Positions 38,501 through 48,138 of a DNA stretch of 64,000 bases are shown piece after piece. The stretch comes from Thalassotalea sp. ND16A (GTDB lineage: Bacteria > Pseudomonadota > Gammaproteobacteria > Enterobacterales > Alteromonadaceae), in contig NZ_JQDZ01000124.1 of the NCBI RefSeq assembly GCF_000764205.1, positions 1 to 64,000 of the forward strand. The letters run 5' to 3'. The notes beneath the pieces were generated by a model. It did no database searches and was not told where the DNA came from. It was given only the letters and a program-made list of their open reading frames with translations. Numbering within the stretch: the stretch's first letter is position 1; the number at the start of each line of letters is the position of its first letter. The position numbers were made by a program, and so were the translations under genes.

Positions 38501-40255
38501 CTATTCTACACTTTCGTCTCGCAACAATAAGTGTTCTGGTGCTTGAAACTTTAAGAGAAAACTATTTATCAGTGGATATAGGGTCTTTTTTTGATCGTTC
38601 GTAAAGGTTTTATCCGCCTTTTGCTTTATATCATTCACACTTTTGATACCTTTTAGCACTTGTACTTTAGCCGAATCTTTCTCTAAATCAACGTCAAAAG
38701 CCAACCTCGTTACATCAAGGCCTTCTGTTATTAATGGCCAAGGTATAGCTGAATCAAAATTGGGATTGCCGTTATGAACGAAAGAGGTAAATCTAGTCAT
38801 TATCTCGGCGGACAAGTTTTTTCTTCCTTCCCTATTAGCCTCTGTAAATATGAGTGATTGCAAAGAAGGTTTAAAAATAGTTCTGTCCCAGTGGCCAAAG
38901 TGAAATGATGTATCAATGGCATGAAAAGCACCTGCACACAATCCCAGATTATTTGGCAAAGGAGAGTTGCCATTTTCATCTGGCGTTCCCCAGCGCATTT
39001 GGTAAAAGTAAATATCCCACTGTTGTGATGAGCTTAATCTAGCACCCTTACGAAAAGCAGGCACAACCATAGCTGTAAACAATTCATTTATATAATCACC
39101 AACTAAGGCTGCATTGCTTGGCTTGAGCCAATAAAATATATTATCAAGCTTGTCACATGTCCAAAATTTTACTTCATCTTTTGTTAACCCGATGAGCAAG
39201 GGTACTTTATTGGCAATGCTTCCATTTGAAATTTGTTCTAATGTTGGTTCCAATGGCATAACAAAGCCATCCCGTACTCCATTAAAATCAGGATTCAGTT
39301 GAGATCCAAATTTTATAATGTCCTTTGCTGAGACGGATGCTAAATAAACATCAATTTCTTCAGCATTCATTTTGGCAACAGACTCACCAATCAATGCCTT
39401 TTTTAATTGAGAACTAGCAATTTGAGCTTCTGTTAAAGAGTAATCAATGGGAATTCCAGATTGAAGATAAGCCTTATGAAACAAGCCTGTTGCCATTTTT
39501 GAAGATAAGAGGTTAAAAATATTTTGAGCACCTGCGGATAATCCTCCTAAGGTAACATTATTTGGATCTCCGCCAAAAGCGCTTATATTTTGTTTTATCC
39601 ACTTCAGGCTCTGAATAGAGTCAAGTAAGCCGTAATTTCCAGAGTTATCCATAGCATTTGAAGATTTTTTCTCATTTGTGTAAAGCCAGCCAAGGAAACC
39701 CAGTCGGTATTGCACTGTTACGACAATCATATTACCTTTCTGAGCAAGCAGTTCACCCTGATGAGCACCTCGACTAATACTGCCTTGCTCGTTTGCACCA
39801 CCATGAAAATATACATGCACAGGTAAATTTTCATGATCAGAATTAGGACGCCAGATATTTAGATATAAACAGTCTTCATCACCTATATAAACTTTTTCAT
39901 CCCCATTACTTTTCTGTTGAGGGCAAGGTTGTGGCTGCATAGTTGCTTGTCGAATACCATCCCATGCAAGGGCAGGACGAGTCGCTTTCCAACGTAAATC
40001 ATCCACAGGAGGTTGTGCATAAGCGACTCCTAACCACTCAATAACGTTACCCTGATGAACTAATTTCCCTGCTATTTTACCGCTGGTTGTAGTGCGAATT
40101 TTAATACTTTCAGAAGCCGGTTCACTCTGGTCGGCATATAAAATATTTGTAAAAAGAATGCTATTAATACAAACAAAAACAGTTAACAAATGACGCTTAT
40201 TTTGATGATGAAAACTCATCAAAAAAGCGAATAAGAAGTTATTTTCGTGTTTCAT
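38501..40255 (-). CDS. Secreted type-B carboxylesterase
   Basis: The 584-residue alpha/beta hydrolase has an N-terminal signal segment (LLTVFVCINSILFTNILYA, about 23-41), so it probably acts in the periplasm or outside. Type-B features include WLGVAYAQPP, DEDCLYLNIWRP, YFHGGANEQGS (oxyanion hole), and the nucleophile elbow GGLSAGA, where leucine replaces the usual glutamate of GESAGG. The catalytic histidine is expected in CAGAFHAID. It is the last gene of a four-gene minus-strand set; an ester substrate taken up or processed with the TonB receptor is inferred. Confidence 0.88.
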   Translation of the reverse strand: MKHENNFLFAFLMSFHHQNKRHLLTVFVCINSILFTNILYADQSEPASESIKIRTTTSGKIAGKLVHQGNVIEWLGVAYAQPPVDDLRWKATRPALAWDGIRQATMQPQPCPQQKSNGDEKVYIGDEDCLYLNIWRPNSDHENLPVHVYFHGGANEQGSISRGAHQGELLAQKGNMIVVTVQYRLGFLGWLYTNEKKSSNAMDNSGNYGLLDSIQSLKWIKQNISAFGGDPNNVTLGGLSAGAQNIFNLLSSKMATGLFHKAYLQSGIPIDYSLTEAQIASSQLKKALIGESVAKMNAEEIDVYLASVSAKDIIKFGSQLNPDFNGVRDGFVMPLEPTLEQISNGSIANKVPLLIGLTKDEVKFWTCDKLDNIFYWLKPSNAALVGDYINELFTAMVVPAFRKGARLSSSQQWDIYFYQMRWGTPDENGNSPLPNNLGLCAGAFHAIDTSFHFGHWDRTIFKPSLQSLIFTEANREGRKNLSAEIMTRFTSFVHNGNPNFDSAIPWPLITEGLDVTRLAFDVDLEKDSAKVQVLKGIKSVNDIKQKADKTFTNDQKKTLYPLINSFLLKFQAPEHLLLRDESVE

Positions 40256-40342
40256 TATATAATCTCTGAAAGAACTTTAAATCTAACTTAGCAGCCAGCA
40301 TAAACAGGTACTAAGCTAGCGAAGATGATTATTTTAAATAAT

Positions 40343-42607
40343 CTATTCAAATCTATACTCAACGCCAAGCATAATAGTTCTAGGACTGTTGATGCTGGCA
40401 ACGACTGTATCATCAAAGAAAACGGGAGCGTTCGTACCTGTTATTACACGCTCGTCGGTAATATTTCGAGCAACAAGTTTAAATATCCAGTTTTCATTAG
40501 GGGAAGTGTAGGTTATGTTTGCATCAACGATTGTATTGCTTGATACCAATGAGTGTTCTGGAAGCGAAGCCTGTACATACTGTTCGTCAGTATAGCTGAC
40601 ATTCAGGCTCGATATAATAAATGCACCACTTTCGAAGTCTAATACATGATTTAACCCTAAGTTTGCCTGTAGTTCAGGTGCACGGACGAATGTTCGGCCA
40701 CCTAAATCTTGTATACAAGGACCTGTCGCTCCAGATGCATTGTGCTCTTGCAGTTGTTCATAGGTACAACTACCGGTTTCAAATTTGTCATAGCTCGCAT
40801 CAAGAAAGGCAAAAGAGGCATTTAGCATTAAGGATTCAGTTAACTGAACTCTGCTATCTACTTCAAGTCCTTGTGAAGTGGCCTCTGCAGCATTTGTAGT
40901 AATGAATCTAACCCCTGACATAGAATATACCTGTAAATTCTGATAATCAGTATAAAATAGAGCAGCATTGACATCCATACGCCCATCCCACAGTGTAAGC
41001 TTAGTCCCTACTTCAAAACCATCTACTTGCTCTTCATCATATTGCTCTGAAGTACCATTTAGATCGGAAGCATCAAAGCCGCCACCCTTGTAGCCACGAC
41101 TATATTTAGCGTAAGTCATCGCATCGTCATTAATTGTATATTGTAACGCCAACGCTGGTGACCAGTGACTTTCAGTACGGCTATCATTATTTGAATAGTT
41201 AATAATCCCTAAGCCCATAGCATTTATGTATAAGGTAGTAGGGTCGGTTTCAGGAATGTCTGTACCATACTCTTGAATTTCAAGCGCGCGCGATACATTT
41301 TTCTTTTCATCATTATAACGTAATCCAGCTTTAAGATTTAAGGCATCTGAAATATTCCAGGTTACTTGCCCAAAAGCGCTCCAAGTTGTACTTTCTTGGT
41401 CAAAAACACGTTCGTTCTCAGTATCGGGCATACCAACTACACTCAACTGTGCAGCTAATCTAGGTGTAGCGAAGAACTCGTTAGATTGATAATAAAGGCC
41501 ACCAACGTATTCAAGTACTCCAGGGGTAACTGACTCAAAGCGGAGTTCTTGACTGAATTGCTCAAATTCATCACCTGAATCAAACCAAATTAATGGCACC
41601 GAGGTAAAGTCACTATCTTCATTTTCAATTAAGCTGTCATATTGCGAATACCCGGTAACGGAAACTATTCGCATGTTGTTAATCTCATAAGTCGCTTCAA
41701 TAACGCCATTTAATGCGTCTGTGGTAATATGGTGCTCAAGATTTTTGGCTCCAGTAGAAGTTCGTAAATTTATATCAGTTTCTACCTCTGGATCGAACGC
41801 TTTGAGTAAACCTTCGTAACTACCAAAATCTAATAACTGGTATATGCCACCCTGTATATCTTGCTTTGAATATTCCAACTTGGAGTACACATCCAAGTTA
41901 TCTATAGGACTCCAATCAATCGACAAACGAAAAAGTTCTTCATCTCTAAGGCGTTCATTTACTCCGCTTAATGTATTCTCTATATAGCCTTCATCTTGTT
42001 GGCTTATGCGAGCAGCAAAGCGAGCATTTAAAGTATCAGAAATAGGCCCATTAATCACACCTGTGACTGTCACATCTTCGTACTCAAAATCATACTCCGT
42101 ACTAATTTTTCCATTGAAAAAATCGTCTGGCCTAGCTGAAATAACACTTACTGCACCGGCGGTGGTGTTTTTACCAAAGAGAACCCCCTGAGGGCCCCTT
42201 AATATTTCAATACGGTCAACATCAAAGAAAGGTACGGCAAACTGCTTCTGTCTACTGCTGTATATGCCATCGATAAACATGCCTACAGATTGTTCAAAGC
42301 CTTTATTCGTACCAGAGCCAATACCTCGCATGGAGATATTCATCCCACTAGTACTTTCTGTTATGTTGAAGTTAGGGATATAGGAAGAGAGATCGTCTAG
42401 CTGTGTCACTCCCATAGCATCAACAAACTCGCCACCAACGACATTCATTGAAATGGGTACTTCATTTAAGTTTTCGGATGTTTTTTGTGCGGTGACCTCT
42501 ATTACTTCAAGTGCAAGGCTTTCAGTCTTCTCTTCTGCAATAACCTGACTGGCTGAGAGTGCAGCAAAGCAAATTGCCATTGCAGTATAAATGGGGTGAT
42601 GTTTCAT
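40343..42607 (-). CDS. TonB-dependent outer membrane receptor
   Basis: The 754-residue protein has a signal peptide (1-24), a TonB-box-like ALEVIEVTAQK, a plug domain (VPISMNVVGGEFVDAMGV, RGIGSGTN, IEILRGPQGVLFGKNTTAG) and a 22-strand barrel ending LGVEYRFE. It imports a scarce large ligand using TonB energy. The sphingomonad-like sequence style and the neighbouring esterase and CoA ligase favour an organic carbon substrate rather than iron. It lies 155 bases after the CoA ligase gene and 87 bases before the esterase. Confidence 0.92.
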   Translation of the reverse strand: MKHHPIYTAMAICFAALSASQVIAEEKTESLALEVIEVTAQKTSENLNEVPISMNVVGGEFVDAMGVTQLDDLSSYIPNFNITESTSGMNISMRGIGSGTNKGFEQSVGMFIDGIYSSRQKQFAVPFFDVDRIEILRGPQGVLFGKNTTAGAVSVISARPDDFFNGKISTEYDFEYEDVTVTGVINGPISDTLNARFAARISQQDEGYIENTLSGVNERLRDEELFRLSIDWSPIDNLDVYSKLEYSKQDIQGGIYQLLDFGSYEGLLKAFDPEVETDINLRTSTGAKNLEHHITTDALNGVIEATYEINNMRIVSVTGYSQYDSLIENEDSDFTSVPLIWFDSGDEFEQFSQELRFESVTPGVLEYVGGLYYQSNEFFATPRLAAQLSVVGMPDTENERVFDQESTTWSAFGQVTWNISDALNLKAGLRYNDEKKNVSRALEIQEYGTDIPETDPTTLYINAMGLGIINYSNNDSRTESHWSPALALQYTINDDAMTYAKYSRGYKGGGFDASDLNGTSEQYDEEQVDGFEVGTKLTLWDGRMDVNAALFYTDYQNLQVYSMSGVRFITTNAAEATSQGLEVDSRVQLTESLMLNASFAFLDASYDKFETGSCTYEQLQEHNASGATGPCIQDLGGRTFVRAPELQANLGLNHVLDFESGAFIISSLNVSYTDEQYVQASLPEHSLVSSNTIVDANITYTSPNENWIFKLVARNITDERVITGTNAPVFFDDTVVASINSPRTIMLGVEYRFE

Positions 42608-42762
42608 AGTAAAATCTCCAGTTAGTAATATATTTTTATTTTTTATTATGTCTTTTAATTAATGGACGGAATTTCATTTATAAATAGATAGCTCCGTTCA
42701 CCGCTTCAAAATATTTTATGCTTTATGGCGCTATCCAATTCCATCAGAGATGGCCCACTGGC

Positions 42763-44130
42763 TTAACTAGAGGTTTCCAACAACTTAATTTTTCCAGTAG
42801 CACCATACTCCATGGGAAGTTCACCTTCGTAAAACAGGACAATATTTGCTTTAAAGCGCAATTGACGCTGAATAATGGTCTCCAGTCGTTGTTTTAATTC
42901 TGCTAGGGCTTTAGAGTCAGGCTCCCCTACACATTCAACTTTCACAATCATCGGAGGCTCGATTACTGGTGAATCTGATCCTTTAACAATACGTACATTA
43001 CCAGTCACTTCGCCTTGAAAACTCATGACCAGATCACGTACAGCAGAAGGAAAAACATTAACGCCTTTTATCAATAACATGTCGTCAACTCTACCTAGTA
43101 TTTCAAAGCGCATACCTGCAAGCCCACACTTGCATGGCTTCATATTCACCCGCATCTTGTCACCATCCATAAAACGGATTAACGGGCCACATTCGCGATC
43201 AAAGTCGGTATAGACAAATTCGCCCACTGCGCCGTCTTCAAAAGGGATAACTTTGCCGGCATTGCGGTCGTACAGCTCTATGTAAGCACTATCGGGAGCG
43301 ATAAAGTGCATGCCGTCATGCTCGGAGCATTGTGCAAAAATGGGGTTTAGGCAGCCGGTACCACCACTCATGTCAAAAATTTCTGCGCCACCAAAGCCTT
43401 CCGACAACTCTTTTACAATTTCTGGCACGCTGCCACCAGGCTCTCCATAAACGACCAGCTTACGTACACAGAATTGACTGAGATCTATATTCAGTTCTGT
43501 TTTGGACTTTTTCAAAAGCTGGCGAGCAAATGATGGAGTACAAATAATCACTTCTGGCCGGGTAAGTTGAATCATTTCAATTACTTTGGCACTACCGACT
43601 AAGCCACCGATAGGTATTACGTTTGCGCCATAAGATAGCAAGGCATCAACAGTAGGAAGTCCCGCTACCCACATGCTCATTACGCCTGCCATCAATACTT
43701 TATCGCCAGCTCTCAAACCGGTCATTTTGGCCATACGTGTGAAATTTCTTTCGATTATTTTACGGTCATTAGCCGTATGTCCCTGAAAGCTGGGGGTACC
43801 TGTTGTTCCAGAAGAAGCACTCATGCGATTAACGTCACGGATATTACAAGTTAGGTGCATCCCTAATGGATGGCCCTGCTCTTTTAAAGACAACGCCTGA
43901 CTTTCCCGTTCTTCATATTTATCAAACATTGGGTAGTCTTTATATTGTTCGAGAGAACTAAATTCGTGTGGGTTCACTCCTGCCAGATCAAACTTCTCCT
44001 TATAATAAGGCGATTCGTCGTAAACTCTAGTCAGTTGCTTTTTTAGCATTTTGAATTGCATTTTTTTGAGCTCAAGACTGTTCAAATCTAAGCGCTCTGT
44101 ATTTTTCCAGGAACTATCGTTCATGTTCAT
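42763..44130 (-). CDS. Phenylacetate-CoA ligase-like adenylate-forming enzyme
   Basis: The 455 residues match PaaK-type acyl/aryl-CoA ligases. Motifs are SASSGTTGTPS (ATP loop, about 105-115), YGEPGGS, FDMSGGTG, a C-terminal hinge GRVDDMLLIKGVNVFPS, and TGKIKLL near the end. Cysteines in MKPCKCGLAGMRFEILGR resemble those in PaaK metal-site variants. The ATG at 44130 has TAGGAAAT before it; the upstream in-frame start at 44172 does not. The substrate is probably an aromatic or bulky carboxylic acid, released by the esterase or imported by the receptor. Confidence 0.85.
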   Translation of the reverse strand: MNMNDSSWKNTERLDLNSLELKKMQFKMLKKQLTRVYDESPYYKEKFDLAGVNPHEFSSLEQYKDYPMFDKYEERESQALSLKEQGHPLGMHLTCNIRDVNRMSASSGTTGTPSFQGHTANDRKIIERNFTRMAKMTGLRAGDKVLMAGVMSMWVAGLPTVDALLSYGANVIPIGGLVGSAKVIEMIQLTRPEVIICTPSFARQLLKKSKTELNIDLSQFCVRKLVVYGEPGGSVPEIVKELSEGFGGAEIFDMSGGTGCLNPIFAQCSEHDGMHFIAPDSAYIELYDRNAGKVIPFEDGAVGEFVYTDFDRECGPLIRFMDGDKMRVNMKPCKCGLAGMRFEILGRVDDMLLIKGVNVFPSAVRDLVMSFQGEVTGNVRIVKGSDSPVIEPPMIVKVECVGEPDSKALAELKQRLETIIQRQLRFKANIVLFYEGELPMEYGATGKIKLLETSS

Positions 44131-44206
44131 ATTTCCTACTAAAAGATTCACCGTGACTATTTCTTCAATCACCGAAAACTCCGTAAATGTTAAATTAAAC
44201 TCTTAC

Positions 44207-44986
44207 TCATGCGCCGATAAATTTTGGCGTACGTTTTTCGATAAAGGCACGTTGACCTTCTTTAAAATCTTGGCTTACTAAAATTTTCTTACGCTTTTGT
44301 ACACCAATAGCTGCATTCTCGTCGAAGCTCCTGCTTGAGCTTTTAACGGTCATCTCTTTTGTAATACGGTTGGCCAGAGGACTCAAAGACGCTATTTTTT
44401 GTGCCCATTCCATGGCAATATTCATTAATTGGTCGTCATCTACCACTTTGTTGATAAGGCCTGTACGGTAAGCCCAAGCGGAATCACGCTGTTCTCCCAT
44501 CAACAACATTTCTAAGGCGTTAGAAGCGCCCATTATGCGAGCACCATGCATGGCGGCATTGATGGTAGGAATACCAATTTTGCTTTCCGGTAACGCAAAG
44601 CTAGCACTCCTGCTAGCGATGCGGAGGTCACAGCCCAGAGCCATGCTCAGGCCTTCGCCAATACAAAAGCCATGAATAGCAGCAATAATTGGTTTGTCAC
44701 AGAAATATTCACATTCTAGTTCGATGTCAAAGGCAGCTGCTAATTCTTCGATATTTTCAGATTGGCTTGTCGCTTTACTGATTGCTTTAATATCTACACC
44801 CGCAGAAAATGCTTTGTCTCCAGCTGCGCAAATGACTGCTACCCAAGCCGAGTCTTCATCGCGAAAGCGTGTTGTAGCAGCATTAAATTCTCGATACATA
44901 TCTGGATTAAAGGTGTTCATAGCATCGGGGCGATTAAGTGTAATAACTGCAACATTACCTTTAAGCTCGTAGTTAACAACGGTCAT
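44207..44986 (-). CDS. Enoyl-CoA hydratase/isomerase family protein
   Basis: This crotonase-fold protein has 259 residues. The oxyanion-hole regions are AGDKAFSAGVDIKAI and HGFCIGEGLSMALGCDLRIA. Aligned with rat crotonase, the position of Glu144 is serine (GEGLSMA) while the Glu164 position is kept (LPESKIG). One missing acid suggests a reaction other than simple hydration, such as isomerisation, retro-aldol or C-C cleavage. It is first in the minus-strand set, 76 bases before the CoA ligase start. Confidence 0.88.
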   Translation of the reverse strand: MTVVNYELKGNVAVITLNRPDAMNTFNPDMYREFNAATTRFRDEDSAWVAVICAAGDKAFSAGVDIKAISKATSQSENIEELAAAFDIELECEYFCDKPIIAAIHGFCIGEGLSMALGCDLRIASRSASFALPESKIGIPTINAAMHGARIMGASNALEMLLMGEQRDSAWAYRTGLINKVVDDDQLMNIAMEWAQKIASLSPLANRITKEMTVKSSSRSFDENAAIGVQKRKKILVSQDFKEGQRAFIEKRTPKFIGA

Positions 44987-45408
44987 TTATATTTCCTCTA
45001 ACAGACAACGCTTATTCGTTGCATTGTTTCATCAATTGTAAATTTATTATGCATTGCTTATTAATGAGCACCACGACTCAACAAGTCCTGTTTTAAGGCT
45101 TAAGGAAAATTTGAATGTGAATTTTATGAGGCTGCTGTTATTTTGTAATTCAGTTATTAACAAAAAATCTCAGGAAATTATTCTATATTTAACAAAGTGA
45201 AACGAAAATTTGTGGGCTTACGGTTGAACTCTTTGTACCAATGGTACTAATGAGAAGTATGGTTTGTAATGAGGTAATAGGGCTTTGGGAATATTTTTAA
45301 TTTACTTTTTTAAGACATGTGTTTTTAAATACAATAAATTTAATTTAGAAGATCACCCCCCCTAAAAGAAAGTGTTTAAAAATTGATTTGAATATGCTCA
45401 GCAAAACA
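44987..45408. promoter_or_regulatory. Promoter region of the catabolic set with a candidate operator
   Basis: This 422-base AT-rich gap contains no gene. TTATGCATTGC at 45047-45057 matches TTATGCATTGT (minus strand of 46367-46377) upstream of the regulator and antiporter at 10 of 11 positions. A run CCCCCCCTAA at about 45357 resembles the CCCCCCTAA arm at 46500. These shared words are candidate operators for the MmyB-like regulator. Confidence 0.35.
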
Positions 45409-46278
45409 TCAATAAAATAAAAGAGGGTGTTCTATTCTGGGTTTTAAAAGTGATGAAAGATCCAAGCTTTCATCTTCGGCGCAAAAGGTCATTACAAACA
45501 TATCAGGCACAGCAGAAAACGCTAATGGACCAAACAGGTTCTCAATATAGGTGTGTAATAGAAAACTCTGCATTTTTTCATTAAACATTACATTCATTCT
45601 AAATACTTGTCCTCCTTTTCGGGCAGCCGCTCGTCGCTGCCAATTATCTGGCAAATAAGGGGATGCTTCAAATCGCTTGAGCAAGGCGGCAATCTTACTG
45701 TTGTTATTACCATATAAAGATAAGGACTGTTGTAACCATAACATAGCAACAGAGAATGTTCCTTCCCAGTCCTGAGTAGGCGAATGTAGTTCCGCATAAC
45801 CGAGAAAAAAATCAAAAATATTTGATACACCACTTAATTCACCTTTAGGATCAAGTTGCTTTTGAAAACCGGCCCAAGCTCGGTTTACCATAAGTAAATG
45901 GCCAGTCATATCAATCACTACAGCAGGGTTGGGATCCAAAACCTTTAAGCCGAGTATTACCTCCTCTTTACGGTGTTTAAAATTAGAATGTGATATGTCT
46001 AAGTGGCCTGAGAGATCGGTGTACCCTGCAGAGAATAGTAAATTTATAGTATCACGTTGACTCAAAGGTATGGCTTTCGCAATACGGATGACCATTTCTT
46101 TGCTCGGTTGGGCGCCGCCATTTTCTAGGCGGCCAATATGACGACTAGCTGAGTCGATGCGAAAGGCTAGTTCTTCTTGGCTAACTTTGTAAACGCTACG
46201 CCAATACTTTAGCATCCGACCAAAGTGCACTCCTTCATGGTCTTTGAAAGCATCTTTAAGCTTAGTGTTTTCGTTCAT
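45409..46278 (-). CDS. XRE-type regulator with MmyB-like ligand-binding domain
   Basis: The 289 residues have an N-terminal helix-turn-helix (LKYWRSVYKVSQEELAFRID, SASRHIGRLENG, residues 22-55) and a MmyB-like C-terminal domain (VLDPNPAVVIDMTGHLLMVN, about 112-131, through FGPLAFSAVPD). MmyB-type domains are PAS-like and in characterised relatives bind fatty acids. It lies 422 bases upstream of the enoyl-CoA hydratase gene on the same strand and is divergent from the antiporter, so both may be targets. Confidence 0.85.
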   Translation of the reverse strand: MNENTKLKDAFKDHEGVHFGRMLKYWRSVYKVSQEELAFRIDSASRHIGRLENGGAQPSKEMVIRIAKAIPLSQRDTINLLFSAGYTDLSGHLDISHSNFKHRKEEVILGLKVLDPNPAVVIDMTGHLLMVNRAWAGFQKQLDPKGELSGVSNIFDFFLGYAELHSPTQDWEGTFSVAMLWLQQSLSLYGNNNSKIAALLKRFEASPYLPDNWQRRAAARKGGQVFRMNVMFNEKMQSFLLHTYIENLFGPLAFSAVPDMFVMTFCAEDESLDLSSLLKPRIEHPLLFY

Positions 46279-46434
46279 ATCAAGTTCTCAATGGTTTGTT
46301 TGGGCGCTGAGCCTGATAAAGTAAACCGGACTTAGAAAGTCATTGTAACTTCTCCATTTGTTATAAACAATGCATAAAGCTTAGCCTGAACTTATCGTTA
46401 AAATGGTTGACTGCATATACCCATGTCCTTTTCA

Positions 46435-46509
46435 ATTAGGGGGAAGTCAGCTTTCACTTAATACCTTTGTTTTACTGGTATTACGACCGGTTCAAGCTTC
46501 CCCCCTAAT
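46435..46509 (+). promoter_or_regulatory. Nested inverted repeats just upstream of the NhaC-type gene
   Basis: The outer arms ATTAGGGGGAAG (46435-46446) and CTTCCCCCCTAAT (46497-46509) pair with a single bulge. Inside, TAATACC (46459-46465) and GGTATTA (46477-46483) pair exactly. The whole 75-base structure ends 31 bases before the chosen start codon. It has no T-tract, so it is not a simple terminator. It could be a dimeric-protein operator pair or a structured leader. Confidence 0.6.
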
Positions 46510-46539
46510 CGTTTGTAAGCAATGAGAGAAAGAGGAAAT

Positions 46540-47979
46540 ATGAAACAGGTACAAATTGAAAAACAGGAAAGACTTCTAAAATATTTTTATTTTTCTCGGT
46601 GGATGGCTGTTTTACCTTTATTGTTTATGATTGTTCCAGTCATAGTGATGAGTTTTAAAGGCGTCTTATCTCAAGATATCATGATTGCGGGAGGTGTTAT
46701 TGGCCTTTTGATAGGCTCCCTTTTTGCAAGACAAAAGAAGGAGTATTGGGATGTAGTAATACGATCTCTTTGCGATCCTACCGGGCTATTGGTTTTTGGT
46801 TTGTTTTTGATAGTTGGCATTTATGGAAAACTTTTAACCGCAGCCCACTTAGCGGAAGGTATAATCTGGCTATCAAGTCTTATTGATGTTGGCCCTGCAC
46901 TTTTTGCCCTGTTCATCTATGTGGTCTGTTCTGTACTTGGAACTGCCATGGGAACTTCTTTGGGTATTGTTGTTATTATGACCCCTGTTTTATTTCCAGC
47001 CGCAGTGGCGGTTGGTGTACATCCTGTTCTTGCTGCTGGAGCTATTTTAAGTGGCGCAGCCACCGGTGATCACTTCGCTCCTGTGTCTGATACTACCATT
47101 ATTTCCAGCTCGACCCAGCGCTACAAATTTAAAACTGGCAGTGCTGGAATTGGCGAAGTTGTACGAGCCAGAATGATCTACACCATTCCAGCTTTCGCTG
47201 TAGCTTGCTTACTTTACCTGTTTGCTGGTGGCTTGACTGCACAGGCTCCTATACAAGATGTTGCAGGCATTATGGGCGACGCCAATCCTCTTGGACTTAT
47301 TATGATTATCCCAATGTTTATCGTTGTGATAACGGCTATTTATGGTCGCACAGTTTTTGAAGCGCTAACTTACGGAATTCTGGCGGGATTGCTTATAGGT
47401 ATTGTATCTGGGCTAATCACTCTTGAACAACTCGTTTATATTGAAAACACAAATGTCAAAGGAATCATAGTTGAAGGAGCGACTAGCAACTTGGATACTA
47501 TTGTCATGATAGTGTTGATGATGGGGGCCTATGGGGTGTTGAGAGAGTATGGGCTTTTGGACAGTTTGATATCAAGTTTAAAAGGTTCCTGGGGGAATAC
47601 CCCTAGAAATACTGAATTGACTATGTTTGGGATTGGTTGGTTGCTCAATTTTTTACTTATTGGCCTTGTAGCACGAATCACTGTAGTAGCGGGCCCTATC
47701 TTTAATGAACTAGGTCAATCTCATAATATTCATCCTACGAGACGCGCCAATATTCTTGATGGTGTCGCCAATAGTTTTAGTTTTGTTGTTCCTTGGCATA
47801 TTTGGCCCTTAATTATGATTATGACAATAAATCCTTTGGTGGAAATTTACCCATATTTGAGCGTGCCTGCACCAATAGATTTTTTTACTGCCACATTCTA
47901 TCCGCTGGTGATCTGGCTTGTGATGCTAATCTCAATCATATCTGGCTTTGGTCGTAAATTTGAAAAGGAAGCAAACTAA
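46540..47979 (+). CDS. NhaC-family Na+/H+ antiporter-like transporter
   Basis: The 479-residue integral membrane protein has about eleven hydrophobic segments and family motifs GTAMGTSLGIVVIMTPVLFP, GAILSGAATGDHFAPVSDTT and GVANSFSFVVPWHIWP. NhaC relatives exchange sodium or organic acids/amines with protons. The ATG at 46540 has AGAGGAAAT directly upstream, so the earlier ATG at 46522 is less likely. It is divergent from the MmyB-like regulator. It could export sodium or exchange a pathway intermediate. Confidence 0.88.
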   Translation: MKQVQIEKQERLLKYFYFSRWMAVLPLLFMIVPVIVMSFKGVLSQDIMIAGGVIGLLIGSLFARQKKEYWDVVIRSLCDPTGLLVFGLFLIVGIYGKLLTAAHLAEGIIWLSSLIDVGPALFALFIYVVCSVLGTAMGTSLGIVVIMTPVLFPAAVAVGVHPVLAAGAILSGAATGDHFAPVSDTTIISSSTQRYKFKTGSAGIGEVVRARMIYTIPAFAVACLLYLFAGGLTAQAPIQDVAGIMGDANPLGLIMIIPMFIVVITAIYGRTVFEALTYGILAGLLIGIVSGLITLEQLVYIENTNVKGIIVEGATSNLDTIVMIVLMMGAYGVLREYGLLDSLISSLKGSWGNTPRNTELTMFGIGWLLNFLLIGLVARITVVAGPIFNELGQSHNIHPTRRANILDGVANSFSFVVPWHIWPLIMIMTINPLVEIYPYLSVPAPIDFFTATFYPLVIWLVMLISIISGFGRKFEKEAN

Positions 47980-48138
47980 ACCGTACCTTATCGTTAAGGA
48001 AGTAAAATCAATAAGAGCAGGTATTGGAGAATAATTCTTTAGTCTTAAGGAAATTGCACTAAAGCTACGCTATTTTATTTTAGAATAAACCTTAATGATG
48101 CCTTGTCACGCGGTTATTAGCTTTGCTGCTGAGACGAA

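Noticed and set aside
46435-46509. Terminator for the upstream regulator region
   Set aside because: The regulator is transcribed away from this site and no T-tract follows the stem on the plus strand.
38501-47979. Siderophore or iron-uptake locus
   Set aside because: Only the TonB receptor suggests iron. There are no biosynthesis genes, ABC importer, Fur box or ferric reductase, and the esterase/ligase/crotonase set points to carbon use.
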